A stretch of 64,000 bases of DNA from Candidatus Denitrolinea symbiosum (GTDB taxonomy: Bacteria; Chloroflexota; Anaerolineae; Anaerolineales; Villigracilaceae). Positions 51,983-60,921 of this stretch are shown here, piece after piece. Position numbers and translations under genes: made by a program. Position 1 is the first letter of the stretch. The number at the start of each line of letters is the position of its first letter. The stretch spans positions 558,001 to 622,000 of the forward strand of contig BLAA01000001.1 in the NCBI GenBank assembly GCA_017312345.1, written 5' to 3'. Below the pieces are notes generated by a model, which did not search any database, was not told the origin of the DNA, and saw nothing but the letters and a program-made list of their open reading frames with translations.

Positions 51983-54900
51983 TAACGCGGGGCGGTCTTT
52001 TTCCTCCAGGCGGCGCTCATTGGAATGGGGCGTCCGATGCCGTAGCCCTGCGCTTTTTCCACGCCTATTTCCCGCAGGCGGTTAATGGTCTCTTGATTCG
52101 TGGCGTGTTCCGCGATGACTTGAATCCCGAGCGTATGCGCCACCTGGGTGATCGCCTCCACCATGGCCTGGTCTCCCGGATTCGACAGCATGTCGCTGAC
52201 GAAAACGCCGTCAATTTTGATATAGTCCAGGGGGAGGGTCTTGAGATAACGGAAGGAGGAGAATCCGCTCCCAAAATCGTCGAGCGCAATCCGGCCTCCC
52301 AGTTCGCGAAAGTCCCGAATAAAGCGCTGCGCCTTGCCGATGTGGTGAATGGCGGCGGTCTCTGTGATCTCGAAGCAGATCTGTTCGAGAGAAATGGAAA
52401 ATTCCCGCTGTTGTTCGAGAACGTACTCCAGAAGGTTGTCGTCGTCGAGCGAATTGCCCGAAAGATTGACGGTGACCTGAAGCCCCTCAGTGTCGTGCGT
52501 GGACATGGCGTGGAAGGTCTGGCGAATCACCCAGCGATCTATGGCCGTCATCAGGCCGTAACGTTCGGCGGAGGGGATGAACGCGTTGGGGAGGAGGACT
52601 TCATTGTTCTCTTTTGCCATGCGGATCAGCACTTCGTAGTGCTTGAACGCGCTCCCCGGCTCGCTCAGATGCTCGATGGGCTGGCAGTAAAGCAGGAGTT
52701 GATCGTTGGCGACCGCGTCGCGCATCTGCGCGGCCTGGATGATCTCGCCGTGCCGCTGGCTGGTTTCGCTGTCCTCGGTCTGGTAGACGTAGACGCGGTT
52801 GCGGCCCAGGTCTTTGGCGGTGTAGCAGGCGACGTCTGCCTGGGTGAGCAGTTGTTTGACGCTTTCCTTTTCCGCCGTGATCGGCACCACGCCGATGCTT
52901 ACGCCCACCAGAAACGTGTTTCCCTCCCAAATGAAGGGCAGGTTGTGAAGCCGGGCCAGGATCTCGCCGCAAATGACGAGGGCCCGGTCCAGCTGGCAGT
53001 TTTCCAGCAGGAGTCCGAATTCGTCGCCTCCCAGCCGCGCCAGCGTGTCGCGTTGGCGGAACAGGCCTCCCAGCATCCCGGCGACCTGCTTCAGCAATTC
53101 GTCGCCCGCCGCGTGTCCCACCGTGTCGTTCACTATTTTGAACTGGTCGAGGTCCAGGTAACAAAGGATGTGCGACAGGCCGCGTTCCCTGGTGTTGATT
53201 AAGGCCCGTTCCAGCCGCCTTTCGAACTCGCGCCGGTTGATGAGGCCGGTCAGGCTGTCGTGCGCGGCGTCGTGCGCCACCTGCCGCGACAGGCGTCTTT
53301 CGACGGTGACATCCTGGAATACAAGCACCGCGCCGATGACGTCTCCCCTGCGGTTGCGGATCGGCGCGGCGGAGTCGTTGATGGAATGTTCCCGGCCGCC
53401 GCGGCTGACCAGGATGGAATGATTAGCCAGCCCGACGACCTTGCCCTCCCTCAGGCAGCGCTCCACCGGGTTGACGACGGGCAGCCGGGTGTCTTCATTG
53501 ATGATGCGGAAGACGGCGCGCAGGGGTTGTCCTTGCGCCTCCTCCATGCTCCAGCCGGTGAGGATTTCCGCGGCCGGGTTGAAGTATTCCACGGTCGCGT
53601 GGACGTCTGTGGTGATGACCGCGTCCCCGATGGAGTGCAGGGTCACTTCGGCGCGTTCCTTTTCTTCGAACAGCACGTCCTGCATTCTTTTGCGTTCGCC
53701 CAGTTCAGCTTGCAGGGCGGCGTCGATCTGGCTGCGCTGGATGGCCCCCGCCAGCACGTTGGCCGCGGCCACCAACCCGTCCACCTCCGCGTTGGTCCAG
53801 GCGCGTTCCCGCGCCGCGTCGTCGAAGCCGATGCAGCCCCACCAGAAACCGTCAATGAAGATCGGCACGTCGAGCAGGGCTTTCATGCCGCGCCCCAGGA
53901 TGAACTGGTAGTCGTCGTCGTTCAGGCGTTTGCGATCTCCGATGTAGGGAAGCCCCCGGCTCATATTTTGATGCCAGCTTTCCAGGTCGTCTTCGCCCAG
54001 CGGCGATTGGATGTAACGCGGGTTCCCGAGGTCGCTTTCGAAACCCGGCATAGTCCACTCGAACAATATGGAGGTTGTCAGCCGGCCGTCTTCCAGCTTT
54101 GTGTTTTGAAACAGGTAGGCGTGCGAGGCGCCGATGCTTTTTCCCAGGCTTTCCAACATGTCGTCCACTTCGCTGCGCCAGTCGGAGGCTTTGAAAAGTC
54201 GTTCGGCGAATGCGGCCACCGCGTTCAAAATGGTCTCGCGTTGATGCAGGTCGGTCTCAGCCTGTTTGCGATCCGTGATGTCCAACGCGGAGGTCAGCTC
54301 ATACCGCGTGCCGTTGATTTCAAAATGGTCGTTGGATACGAGCGCGGCGCCGATCTCCCCAGACTTGGAGCGGAAGCGCAGTTCCAGGTTCCTGATTTCC
54401 CTGCGCTCCTCCGTCAGCTTGACGATCTTTTGGATGTCTTCGTCAAATGCCCACAAATTCAGTTCCGAGGCTTTCCGTCCCACCGCTTCTTCATATGCGT
54501 AGCCCATAATGTCGCAGAAGGCCTGATTCACGTCCACAAAGCGGCGGTCGGTTTCGATCGTCATCATCACAGGCGAGGAGTGGAAGGCCTGGTGGAAACG
54601 CTTTTCCGAAAATGCCAACGCGGCCTCGATCTGCTGTCGTTCGACCAGTTCTTTTTGCAGGCGCCGATTGCTTTGAAACAGCGCCTCAACGACCAGCCGT
54701 ACCATCACCGCGGTCAGGATCAACGCCAGGGAGACGGAGAAGAAGTCGCCGGTCACGCTGTGCGTGAACGGATTGGGTTCATAAAGCCCGTAAATATCCC
54801 CAAAAACCAGCCAGGCGACGCAGGCGATGCTGAAAGCGGTCAGAAGAAACAGCGCCCGTTTCCGGGCAACCAGGCTGACGATGATCAGGATGGCTGGAAA

Positions 54901-55239
54901 TCCCAGGATGTTGATGTTGTGCACGCCCTGGCCGCGGCTTGCGAGCCAGGTCATTACGGTAAGCATGACGAGCGCCAGCAGGATGGCGGCGCTCTCATAT
55001 TTTTTCCGACGCGCCAGATGGATGCCCGCCAAAACCGGTAGCGTGGAGACGCCCATGGCGACGGCGCTGACAACATTTCCGCTCAACGACAGGATCAGGG
55101 CGCCCGCGAGCAGCGCGGCCAGAGCCAGGCCGAGAAACCATTTGAAGATCGCCGCGATGCGCTGTTCGTCCCCGTAGAAATCCAGCGGGGACGGTCTGTG
55201 CTGCGGGTCAGGGGAGTCGCCGTTCATGTTTGGCGCCAT
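51982..55239 (-). CDS. Membrane PAS/GAF/GGDEF/EAL cyclic-di-GMP protein
   Basis: 1085 aa. N-terminal membrane region with several helices (WFLGLALAALLAGALILSLS, then LLTAFSIACVAWLVFGDIYG). PAS domain about 210-330 (RFHQAFHSSPVMMTIETDRR), GAF domain about 350-500, second PAS about 530-660. GGDEF follows with intact motif RLGGDEFGLLLEN (about 737). The EAL domain has EVL in place of EAL (HYEVLIRM, about 869) and conserved NLSGNSL, ETAAI and DDFGSGFSSF. Probably both makes and breaks cyclic-di-GMP. A palindrome overlaps its promoter. Confidence 0.95.
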   Translation of the reverse strand: MAPNMNGDSPDPQHRPSPLDFYGDEQRIAAIFKWFLGLALAALLAGALILSLSGNVVSAVAMGVSTLPVLAGIHLARRKKYESAAILLALVMLTVMTWLASRGQGVHNINILGFPAILIIVSLVARKRALFLLTAFSIACVAWLVFGDIYGLYEPNPFTHSVTGDFFSVSLALILTAVMVRLVVEALFQSNRRLQKELVERQQIEAALAFSEKRFHQAFHSSPVMMTIETDRRFVDVNQAFCDIMGYAYEEAVGRKASELNLWAFDEDIQKIVKLTEERREIRNLELRFRSKSGEIGAALVSNDHFEINGTRYELTSALDITDRKQAETDLHQRETILNAVAAFAERLFKASDWRSEVDDMLESLGKSIGASHAYLFQNTKLEDGRLTTSILFEWTMPGFESDLGNPRYIQSPLGEDDLESWHQNMSRGLPYIGDRKRLNDDDYQFILGRGMKALLDVPIFIDGFWWGCIGFDDAARERAWTNAEVDGLVAAANVLAGAIQRSQIDAALQAELGERKRMQDVLFEEKERAEVTLHSIGDAVITTDVHATVEYFNPAAEILTGWSMEEAQGQPLRAVFRIINEDTRLPVVNPVERCLREGKVVGLANHSILVSRGGREHSINDSAAPIRNRRGDVIGAVLVFQDVTVERRLSRQVAHDAAHDSLTGLINRREFERRLERALINTRERGLSHILCYLDLDQFKIVNDTVGHAAGDELLKQVAGMLGGLFRQRDTLARLGGDEFGLLLENCQLDRALVICGEILARLHNLPFIWEGNTFLVGVSIGVVPITAEKESVKQLLTQADVACYTAKDLGRNRVYVYQTEDSETSQRHGEIIQAAQMRDAVANDQLLLYCQPIEHLSEPGSAFKHYEVLIRMAKENNEVLLPNAFIPSAERYGLMTAIDRWVIRQTFHAMSTHDTEGLQVTVNLSGNSLDDDNLLEYVLEQQREFSISLEQICFEITETAAIHHIGKAQRFIRDFRELGGRIALDDFGSGFSSFRYLKTLPLDYIKIDGVFVSDMLSNPGDQAMVEAITQVAHTLGIQVIAEHATNQETINRLREIGVEKAQGYGIGRPIPMSAAWRKKTAPR

Positions 55240-55260
55240 TTTTCGTATGCTCCAATCTTG

Positions 55261-55296
55261 ATTTTACCGCGCGCCTTCGGATTGCCAATTGGCAAT
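55261..55296 (-). promoter_or_regulatory. Promoter of the GGDEF/EAL gene with overlapping palindrome
   Basis: On minus: TTGGCA (55288-55283), 16-nt spacer, TAAAAT (55266-55261). A perfect 16-bp palindrome ATTGCCAATTGGCAAT (55281-55296) covers the -35, so a dimeric repressor could block it. Confidence 0.6.
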
Positions 55297-55424
55297 ATGG
55301 AAAGGGGCGGGCGGACCGTCAAATAAGAAGGATGAGCCGATCTGCCGTCCCCTGCGCGGTATCCCGTCCGCCTGCCGATACGCGCGGCGGCGTGCGCGTT
55401 GAGAATAAACGATCGTGCCTCCCC

Positions 55425-55475
55425 TTGACAGGCCTGGGGTTTCGCTGTATATTGATTACTGACCGCTCGGTAAGT
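55425..55475 (+). promoter_or_regulatory. MFS promoter with TetR-type operator
   Basis: TTGACA (55425-55430), 17-nt spacer, TATATT (55448-55453). Overlapping the expected start, ACTGACCGCTCGGTAAGT (55458-55475) is an 18-bp imperfect palindrome with inner ACCG/CGGT arms, typical of AcrR/TetR operators. The TetR gene lies downstream at 57444. Confidence 0.75.
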
Positions 55476-55494
55476 TTTGAAACAAGGAGAAAAA

Positions 55495-56910
55495 ATGACA
55501 GATAAAACTCGCAACCAGTTGCTCCTGGTTCTCTTCCTTGGCGTGCTGATGGGCGCGCTCGATATTGCCATTGTCGCGCCCGCCCTGCCCGCCATCCAAA
55601 CCTATTATGGCATCGGCGACCGCGCCCTCACATGGACTTTCACTATCTACGTGCTGTTTAACCTGATCGGCACACCGCTGATGGCGAAACTTTCGGACAC
55701 CTTCGGGCGACGCTCCATTTATATTCTGGATATCGTTCTCTTCGCGCTCGGCTCGTTGATTGTCGCGCTTGCGCCTGCAAACCTGTTCGCAGGACTACTT
55801 TTCGGGCGCGCATTACAAGGCCTAGGCGCGGGCGGAATCTTCCCCGTTGCCAGCGCGGTGATCGGCGACACCTTCCCGCCCGAGAAGCGCGGTGGCGCGC
55901 TCGGTCTGATCGGCGCGGTATTTGGGCTCGCCTTTTTGATCGGGCCCATCCTCGGTGGAATTATCATGAGCGCCGCGACCTGGCAGTGGTTGTTCATCGT
56001 CAACCTGCCCGTCGCTCTGGTCGTGATCGTCATGGGATGGAAGTTGCTCCCCGCGCAACGACCCGATACACGCGGCGCGTTCGACTGGGCAGGCATGATC
56101 ACGCTCGGCGCTCTTTTGTCCGCGTTCGCGTATGGATTAAATCAAATTGATACAGCCAACTTTGTAGGCAGTTTCTTCTCGCTGAACGTTCTGCCCTTCA
56201 TCCTGCTTGCCGCGATTCTGTTGTTCGTGTTCGTCCGCATTGAGAATCAAGCCAGCGATCCCGTTCTGCAACTGACCTTATTCAAGAGTCGTCAATCGGT
56301 TTTGGCGAGCGCGCTTTCCGCGGGGGCGGGCATCGGCGAAGTGAGCATGGTCTTCATCCCCGCGCTCGCAATCGCCGCCCTGCCTGGCGTAGTGGACAAA
56401 CACACGTCCAGTTATTTGCTGATGCCCGTCGTCCTCGCGCTCGGGATCGGCTCACCGCTCGCGGGACGCATGTTGGACAAATTCGGCTCCAAAGCGGTCG
56501 TGACCGTCGGGACGATTCTGCTCGCCGCTGGTTCGCTCATGCTGGGGATTTGGAACTCGGCGCTTTGGATGTTCATCGCCGAAGGGGCGCTGATCGGACT
56601 CGGACTCTCCGCTCTGCTGGGCGCGCCGATCCGCTACATCATGCTGAACGAAGCGCCTGAATCGCAGCGGACTTCGGCGCAGGGCGCGATCGTCGTCTTC
56701 ACCAGCGTCGGGCAGTTGATCAGCAGCGCGCTGGTCGGCGCTGTCGCGGCTTCGGCGGGCGGCGGCGTGAACGGGTACGGCGTCGCCTATTTGGCGATTG
56801 GCGTCATCTCTGTGATGCTGGTTCTGCTGACCTTCGGGTTGAAGAGTCGTCAGCAAGAAATCAAACGCGCCGCGCAACTCCAAACTGTGGCGACGCACGG
56901 AGGCGATTAA
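55495..56910 (+). CDS. MFS drug-efflux transporter (DHA2-like)
   Basis: 471-aa proton antiporter with about 14 helices. The loop 2-3 signature GTPLMAKLSDTFGRRSIYIL (MFS motif A) and helix 5 GLAFLIGPILGGIIMSAATW (motif C, antiporters) are clear. Start at 55495 follows AAGGAG by 5 nt. It overlaps the next start by one base. Likely induced when the downstream TetR protein releases the operator. Confidence 0.95.
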   Translation: MTDKTRNQLLLVLFLGVLMGALDIAIVAPALPAIQTYYGIGDRALTWTFTIYVLFNLIGTPLMAKLSDTFGRRSIYILDIVLFALGSLIVALAPANLFAGLLFGRALQGLGAGGIFPVASAVIGDTFPPEKRGGALGLIGAVFGLAFLIGPILGGIIMSAATWQWLFIVNLPVALVVIVMGWKLLPAQRPDTRGAFDWAGMITLGALLSAFAYGLNQIDTANFVGSFFSLNVLPFILLAAILLFVFVRIENQASDPVLQLTLFKSRQSVLASALSAGAGIGEVSMVFIPALAIAALPGVVDKHTSSYLLMPVVLALGIGSPLAGRMLDKFGSKAVVTVGTILLAAGSLMLGIWNSALWMFIAEGALIGLGLSALLGAPIRYIMLNEAPESQRTSAQGAIVVFTSVGQLISSALVGAVAASAGGGVNGYGVAYLAIGVISVMLVLLTFGLKSRQQEIKRAAQLQTVATHGGD

Positions 56911-57380
56911 TGTCCTCTTTCGCAATCTTAAAGTTCGTGCATGTATTCTCTGCCATGATCGCGGTCGGGACGAATATCAGTTACAACCTGTTATTGATCA
57001 ACGCGGCACGCCGTCCCGAAACGACCGTGTTCACGCTCAAGACGATTCGGTTTCTCGACAGCCGACTGGCGAACCCTTCCTATGCTGTGACGCTCCTCGC
57101 GGGTTTGTGGATGGCGTTTGTCGTCCCATTCCCACTCATGACGCCTTGGATATTGGCTTCCATCATTCTTTATCTGCTCATCGCCGCGCTGGGATTTGGC
57201 GTTTACGCCCCGATCTTTCGCAAACAACTCAAACTCGCCGAGAGCGAAGGGACGCGGAGTCGAGCCTATTTACAGACAGCCCGGCAGGGGATGACTCTCA
57301 TCTTTATCGTTACGGTTCTCGTGGCATTGATTGTCTTCTTCATGGTGGTCAAGCCGCCGTTGTGGAGCGGGTGGTTTTAA
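56910..57380 (+). CDS. DUF2269-like membrane protein
   Basis: 156 aa with four helices; FAILKFVHVFSAMIAVGTNI (His in helix 1) and a final FIVTVLVALIVFFMVVKPP segment are typical of DUF2269. Its ATG overlaps the transporter stop by one base (TAATG), so it is co-translated. Function unknown; it may aid efflux. Confidence 0.85.
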   Translation: MSSFAILKFVHVFSAMIAVGTNISYNLLLINAARRPETTVFTLKTIRFLDSRLANPSYAVTLLAGLWMAFVVPFPLMTPWILASIILYLLIAALGFGVYAPIFRKQLKLAESEGTRSRAYLQTARQGMTLIFIVTVLVALIVFFMVVKPPLWSGWF

Positions 57381-57443
57381 AATCTTGCGCGCAACTAACG
57401 CTGGAGAGCGTCAACCGCGCGGCGAGAATGTTACAATTCGTTC

Positions 57444-58025
57444 ATGGCAAACACAGCGACCGGTCTCGACGAACAGATCCTTGAAACCGCAAAGGATTTG
57501 TTCATCAACAAGGGCTATCACGGCTTGTCCATGCGCGAGATTTCTGACGCGCTGGATGTTTCCAAAGCCGCCTTGTATTATTACTTCAAGGACAAGGAAG
57601 AACTTTTTCTGGCGATCCTGAAAGTATATTTGGACGATATGAGCGAGGCGTTGGACCGCATCCAATCTGAAGCCGCTCCCCGTCGTGAACAGATCCGTCA
57701 TTTCATCGAGTATGTGCTTGCTCAGCCATCTAAACAGCGCGCCACCATCCGCCTCGCCAGCCAGGAGATTGTCCACCTGACCCCGAAAGCGCGGAAAGCG
57801 TTCGCCGCCCTGTACCGCGAGAAGTTCGTCGGTAAAGTGCAGTCCATTTTGCAGCAAGGCATGGACGGCGGCGAATTTCGCGAGATAGAAATTGAAGTGG
57901 CGGTTTGGGCGCTGCTGGGAATCATGTTCCCCTATTTTTATCCCACGCATTCGGGCGACGCTCCCTTGCCGAACGAAGTAATTCAGGAAGTAGCAACGAT
58001 CTTCCTAAATGGGATTTGCAAGTAA
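57444..58025 (+). CDS. TetR/AcrR-family repressor
   Basis: 193 aa. N-terminal HTH: ILETAKDLFINKGYHGLSMR, then ISDALDVSKAALYYYFKDKE. The C-terminal ligand domain is unspecific. A TACAAT box ends 6 nt before the ATG, so it is leaderless and separately promoted. It likely represses the operon beginning at 55495 through the palindrome there. Confidence 0.94.
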   Translation: MANTATGLDEQILETAKDLFINKGYHGLSMREISDALDVSKAALYYYFKDKEELFLAILKVYLDDMSEALDRIQSEAAPRREQIRHFIEYVLAQPSKQRATIRLASQEIVHLTPKARKAFAALYREKFVGKVQSILQQGMDGGEFREIEIEVAVWALLGIMFPYFYPTHSGDAPLPNEVIQEVATIFLNGICK

Positions 58026-58097
58026 CGTTCCTGTGCGAGAGTCGTCCCGTTCTCGCAAACTCTTCACTCCCCTTATATTTACGCGATGCCAAAGAAT

Positions 58098-58185
58098 GTC
58101 GTTGCGAGACCCGCGAAGCGGGTCGAAGTAATCTCGTGTTACAAGGAGATTGCTTCGGGCGGCAGAACACCGCCCTCGCAGTGAC
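58098..58185. repeat. Long interspersed palindromic repeat (MITE/REP-like)
   Basis: About 88 nt with ends GTCGTTGCGAG / CTCGCAGTGAC, inner segments GAAGTAATCTCGTG and GGAGATTGCTTCGGGCGG. It is of the NTCATTGCGAG type, common between genes in many bacterial genomes. Confidence 0.75.
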
Positions 58186-58224
58186 ACGATTTGGGTTGTC
58201 ATTTCAATGTCCGATACTTCATCC

Positions 58225-58251
58225 GTAGAGCGGGATAGTATCCCGCTCTAC
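58225..58251. repeat. Dispersed hairpin, GTAGAGCG family
   Basis: 27-nt near-perfect palindrome with arms GTAGAGCGGGATA / TATCCCGCTCTAC. Confidence 0.9.
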
Positions 58252-58262
58252 CGTTTTAGAGT

Positions 58263-58345
58263 CCGATACTTCACCCGATGTGGGGTCAAATCCTTGCCAA
58301 ACTTCTCGCGCATCATGGTTTCGTAATCGGACCAGTTGCCGATAC
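58263..58345 (-). pseudogene. Duplicated fragment of the ettA 3' end
   Basis: Minus-strand reading gives IGNWSDYETMMREKFG then KDLTPHRVKYRT, matching the last 28 codons of the ettA gene at 59044 with one or two amino-acid changes and about 80% base identity. It is preceded, as there, by a GTAGAGCG-type hairpin. No upstream part of the gene is present. Confidence 0.85.
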
Positions 58346-58349
58346 GTTG

Positions 58350-58985
58350 TCAGTTTCCAGACTTCAACGGTGGCGGCACTGTCTTTGCCCCTTCGACAAT
58401 TCCCATTGCTATGATTCCAGCGCCTATATAGGGATCAATATCTTTTGCGCTAGTGATGTGATATTGAAAAACTATAGACGAGACAACCATACCTGCGCGA
58501 GCGGCGTTCAAATAATCAAGCCCATACTTTTTCATGATTTTGTCATATTGATCTTGATACTCGGCTTGAACCTGTTCGGTTGTCATTAAAGGCTTATCTT
58601 TTTCGGGAAATTCTGTAACAACAGGTTTTGCCATGACATCAATTCCATTTTGCTTGCAATAAAATGCAAACAAATTCATCAATTGAGGCCAGGCTTGGTT
58701 GACCTCTTCCGATAGGACAACAACCCCAGGTTCAACAGCGTGACTGTAATTCATCGCTCTGTACAGGTTTGTACCAGCAATTCGCGCTGCAATGGCTAGA
58801 ACGGTACCCGCATGGGGCTTGCCATTCACAAGCGGAATTTTCTCTTGAAGTTCCTTTACAAATTCCATTGCCGCCTCATAACGTTTCTTCTGCATTTCAG
58901 GCGAAATGAGATCTTTATCCACTTCTTGAGCTTGAGCAGAAGCATCCTTTTTCGATGGCTTTTTGAAAAAGTCAAATAATGGCAT
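58350..58985 (-). CDS. Unknown protein inserted beside ettA
   Basis: 211 aa, starting MPLFDFFKKPSKKDASAQAQ, soluble or peripheral. It has a Lys-rich N-terminus, a region TVLAIAARIAGTNLYRAMNY and a hydrophobic C-terminus (IVFQYHITSAKDIDPYIGAG). GAGG site before the ATG. Less G+C-rich than its neighbours. It lies exactly between the ettA 3'-end fragment and the intact ettA gene, as though brought in with the recombination that made the duplication. No known motif. Confidence 0.75.
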   Translation of the reverse strand: MPLFDFFKKPSKKDASAQAQEVDKDLISPEMQKKRYEAAMEFVKELQEKIPLVNGKPHAGTVLAIAARIAGTNLYRAMNYSHAVEPGVVVLSEEVNQAWPQLMNLFAFYCKQNGIDVMAKPVVTEFPEKDKPLMTTEQVQAEYQDQYDKIMKKYGLDYLNAARAGMVVSSIVFQYHITSAKDIDPYIGAGIIAMGIVEGAKTVPPPLKSGN

Positions 58986-59020
58986 GATATCCTCTTCTAA
59001 AATCAGCGTTTCAATTTTAA

Positions 59021-59047
59021 GTAGGACGAGATATTATCTCGTCCTAC
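59021..59047. repeat. Dispersed hairpin, variant, overlapping the ettA stop
   Basis: Arms GTAGGACGAGAT / ATCTCGTCCTAC; the ettA stop codon (59044-59046) lies inside its arm. Confidence 0.88.
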
Positions 59048-60717
59048 CGTTTCAACGTTCTATATTTGACCCGATGGGGTGTCAAATCCTTGCCGAACTT
59101 CTCCCTCATCATCGCTTCATAGTCTGACCAATTCCCGATATACATCTTCGCCTGCGAGTCATCTTCAAACACAATCAAATGCGTGCAGATGCGGTCGAGG
59201 AACCAGCGGTCGTGGGAGACGACGAGGGCTGTGCCTGCGAATTCGGTGAGGGCTTCTTCGAGGGCGCGGAGGGTGTTGACGTCGAGGTCGTTGGTGGGTT
59301 CGTCGAGGAGGAGGACGTTGGCGCCTTCGGTGAGGGTCTTGGCTAAATGGACGCGGTTGCGTTCTCCGCCTGAGAGGATGCCGACTTTCTTTTGCTGGTC
59401 ACTACCTGTGAAGTTGAATGACGAACAATAGCCGCGCGCATTGATTCTTCGTTTGCCGAGTTCGAGAGTCTCTGCGCCGCCTGAGATTTCTTCGTAGACG
59501 GTTTTGTCGGGGTCGAGCGTGCGGGATTGGTCAACGTAGGCGAGTTTGACCGTCTCGCCGATTTTGATCGTGCCGCTGTCGGGAGTCTCTTTGCCGACGA
59601 TCATCTTGAGGAGCGTGGTCTTGCCTGCGCCGTTGGGACCCACTATCCCGACGATAGAGCCTGGGGGAACTGTAGCAGAAAACCCGTCGAGAATGAGGCG
59701 GTCGTCGTAGGATTTCGTCAACTTGTCAAATTCAAAAACAACGTCACCGAGGCGAGGTCCAGGCGGGATGTAGATATCCAGTTCTTCGCGGCGCGCTTCG
59801 GCTTCTTGATCCAACAATTTTTCGTAGGCGCTGACGCGGGCTTGTCCCTTCGATTGACGCGCTTTGGGCGACATGCGAATCCATTCGAGTTCGCGTTCGA
59901 GGGTCTTTTGTCGTTTCGATTCGGCTTTCTCTTCGAGTCGGATGCGCTCCTGTTTTTGTTCGAGCCACGAGGAGTAGTTGCCCTTGTAGGGGATGCCGTA
60001 GCCGCGGTCGAGTTCGAGGATCCAGCCTGCCACGTTGTCGAGGAAGTAGCGGTCGTGGGTGACGGCGATGACGGTGCCTTTGTAGTCGCGCAGGTGATGT
60101 TCGAGCCACGCCACCGATTCGGCGTCGAGGTGGTTGGTGGGTTCGTCGAGCAGGAGGATGTCGGGTTCGGTGAGCAGGAGTCGGGTGAGGGCGACGCGGC
60201 GTTTTTCTCCGCCTGAGCAGACGCGGATGGGCGTATCCGACGGCGGGCAGCGCAGGGCGTCCATGGCGAGTTCGAGTCGGCTGTCGAGATTCCACGCGTC
60301 GTGTTTATCAAGTCCCTCTTGCAGTTTGGCTTGTTCGTTGACGAGGGCGTCGAAGTCGGCGTCGGGTTCGGCGAACTTGGCGTTGACTTCATCGTAGCGG
60401 GCGAGCATTTCGACGATGGGCGCCACCGCTTCTTTCACGACTTGGATGACTGTTTTGCTTTCGTCGAGTTTTGGCTCCTGTTCGAGCAAGCCGACGGTGT
60501 AGCCTTTGGACTGCGAGATTTCGCCGATGTAGTCTTTGTCCACGCCTGCCATGATGCGCAGTAACGTGGATTTGCCCGCGCCGTTCAACCCCAGCACGCC
60601 GATCTTTGCGCCGAGGTAGAAGCCGAGGGAGATGTCGCGCAGGATCTGTTTGTTGGGCGGGACGATGCGCCCCACTTTGTTCATTGAATAAATTACTTGT
60701 GTGGTTTCGTTACTCAT
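59044..60717 (-). CDS. ettA: Energy-dependent translational throttle protein EttA (ABC-F)
   Basis: 557-aa ABC-F ATPase acting on the ribosome E site. Two ABC cassettes: Walker A LNGAGKSTLLRIMAG and GPNGAGKTTLLKMIVG, signatures CSGGEKRRVALTRLL and LSGGERNRVHLAKTL. The linker has the EttA-type LEQKQERIRLEEKAESKRQK. No membrane segments. A TAAAAT box lies 9 nt before the ATG. Confidence 0.97.
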   Translation of the reverse strand: MSNETTQVIYSMNKVGRIVPPNKQILRDISLGFYLGAKIGVLGLNGAGKSTLLRIMAGVDKDYIGEISQSKGYTVGLLEQEPKLDESKTVIQVVKEAVAPIVEMLARYDEVNAKFAEPDADFDALVNEQAKLQEGLDKHDAWNLDSRLELAMDALRCPPSDTPIRVCSGGEKRRVALTRLLLTEPDILLLDEPTNHLDAESVAWLEHHLRDYKGTVIAVTHDRYFLDNVAGWILELDRGYGIPYKGNYSSWLEQKQERIRLEEKAESKRQKTLERELEWIRMSPKARQSKGQARVSAYEKLLDQEAEARREELDIYIPPGPRLGDVVFEFDKLTKSYDDRLILDGFSATVPPGSIVGIVGPNGAGKTTLLKMIVGKETPDSGTIKIGETVKLAYVDQSRTLDPDKTVYEEISGGAETLELGKRRINARGYCSSFNFTGSDQQKKVGILSGGERNRVHLAKTLTEGANVLLLDEPTNDLDVNTLRALEEALTEFAGTALVVSHDRWFLDRICTHLIVFEDDSQAKMYIGNWSDYEAMMREKFGKDLTPHRVKYRTLKR

Positions 60718-60754
60718 AGTGGCGGTATTTTACCCGATGATTGTTTTTAGGATG

Positions 60755-60781
60755 AAAAACCCCCGCTTCTTTCTACGGGGG
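60755..60781 (-). terminator. Orphan terminator-like hairpin upstream of ettA
   Basis: On the minus strand, CCCCCG/CGGGGG with a 10-nt loop then TTTTTC. No minus-strand gene lies directly upstream to be terminated; the nearest is at 62578 beyond the convergent R-M pair. It may be the end of a gene displaced by that island. Confidence 0.5.
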
Positions 60782-60846
60782 AGTTGGTTCGGCTTCGAGG
60801 GGCTTTGTGCTACGCTGTTAGCCCGCATTACATGATAAACTGACTC

Positions 60847-60874
60847 TTGATAATTTTTGCTTCTCGCTTATAAT
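60847..60874 (+). promoter_or_regulatory. Promoter of the m6A methyltransferase gene
   Basis: TTGATA, 16-nt spacer, TATAAT, on the plus strand; predicted start about 40 nt before the ATG. Confidence 0.8.
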
Positions 60875-60921
60875 GACATTTGTAGAATATACGTGCTAAT
60901 TATAAAATTAAAAGCAGCCCC

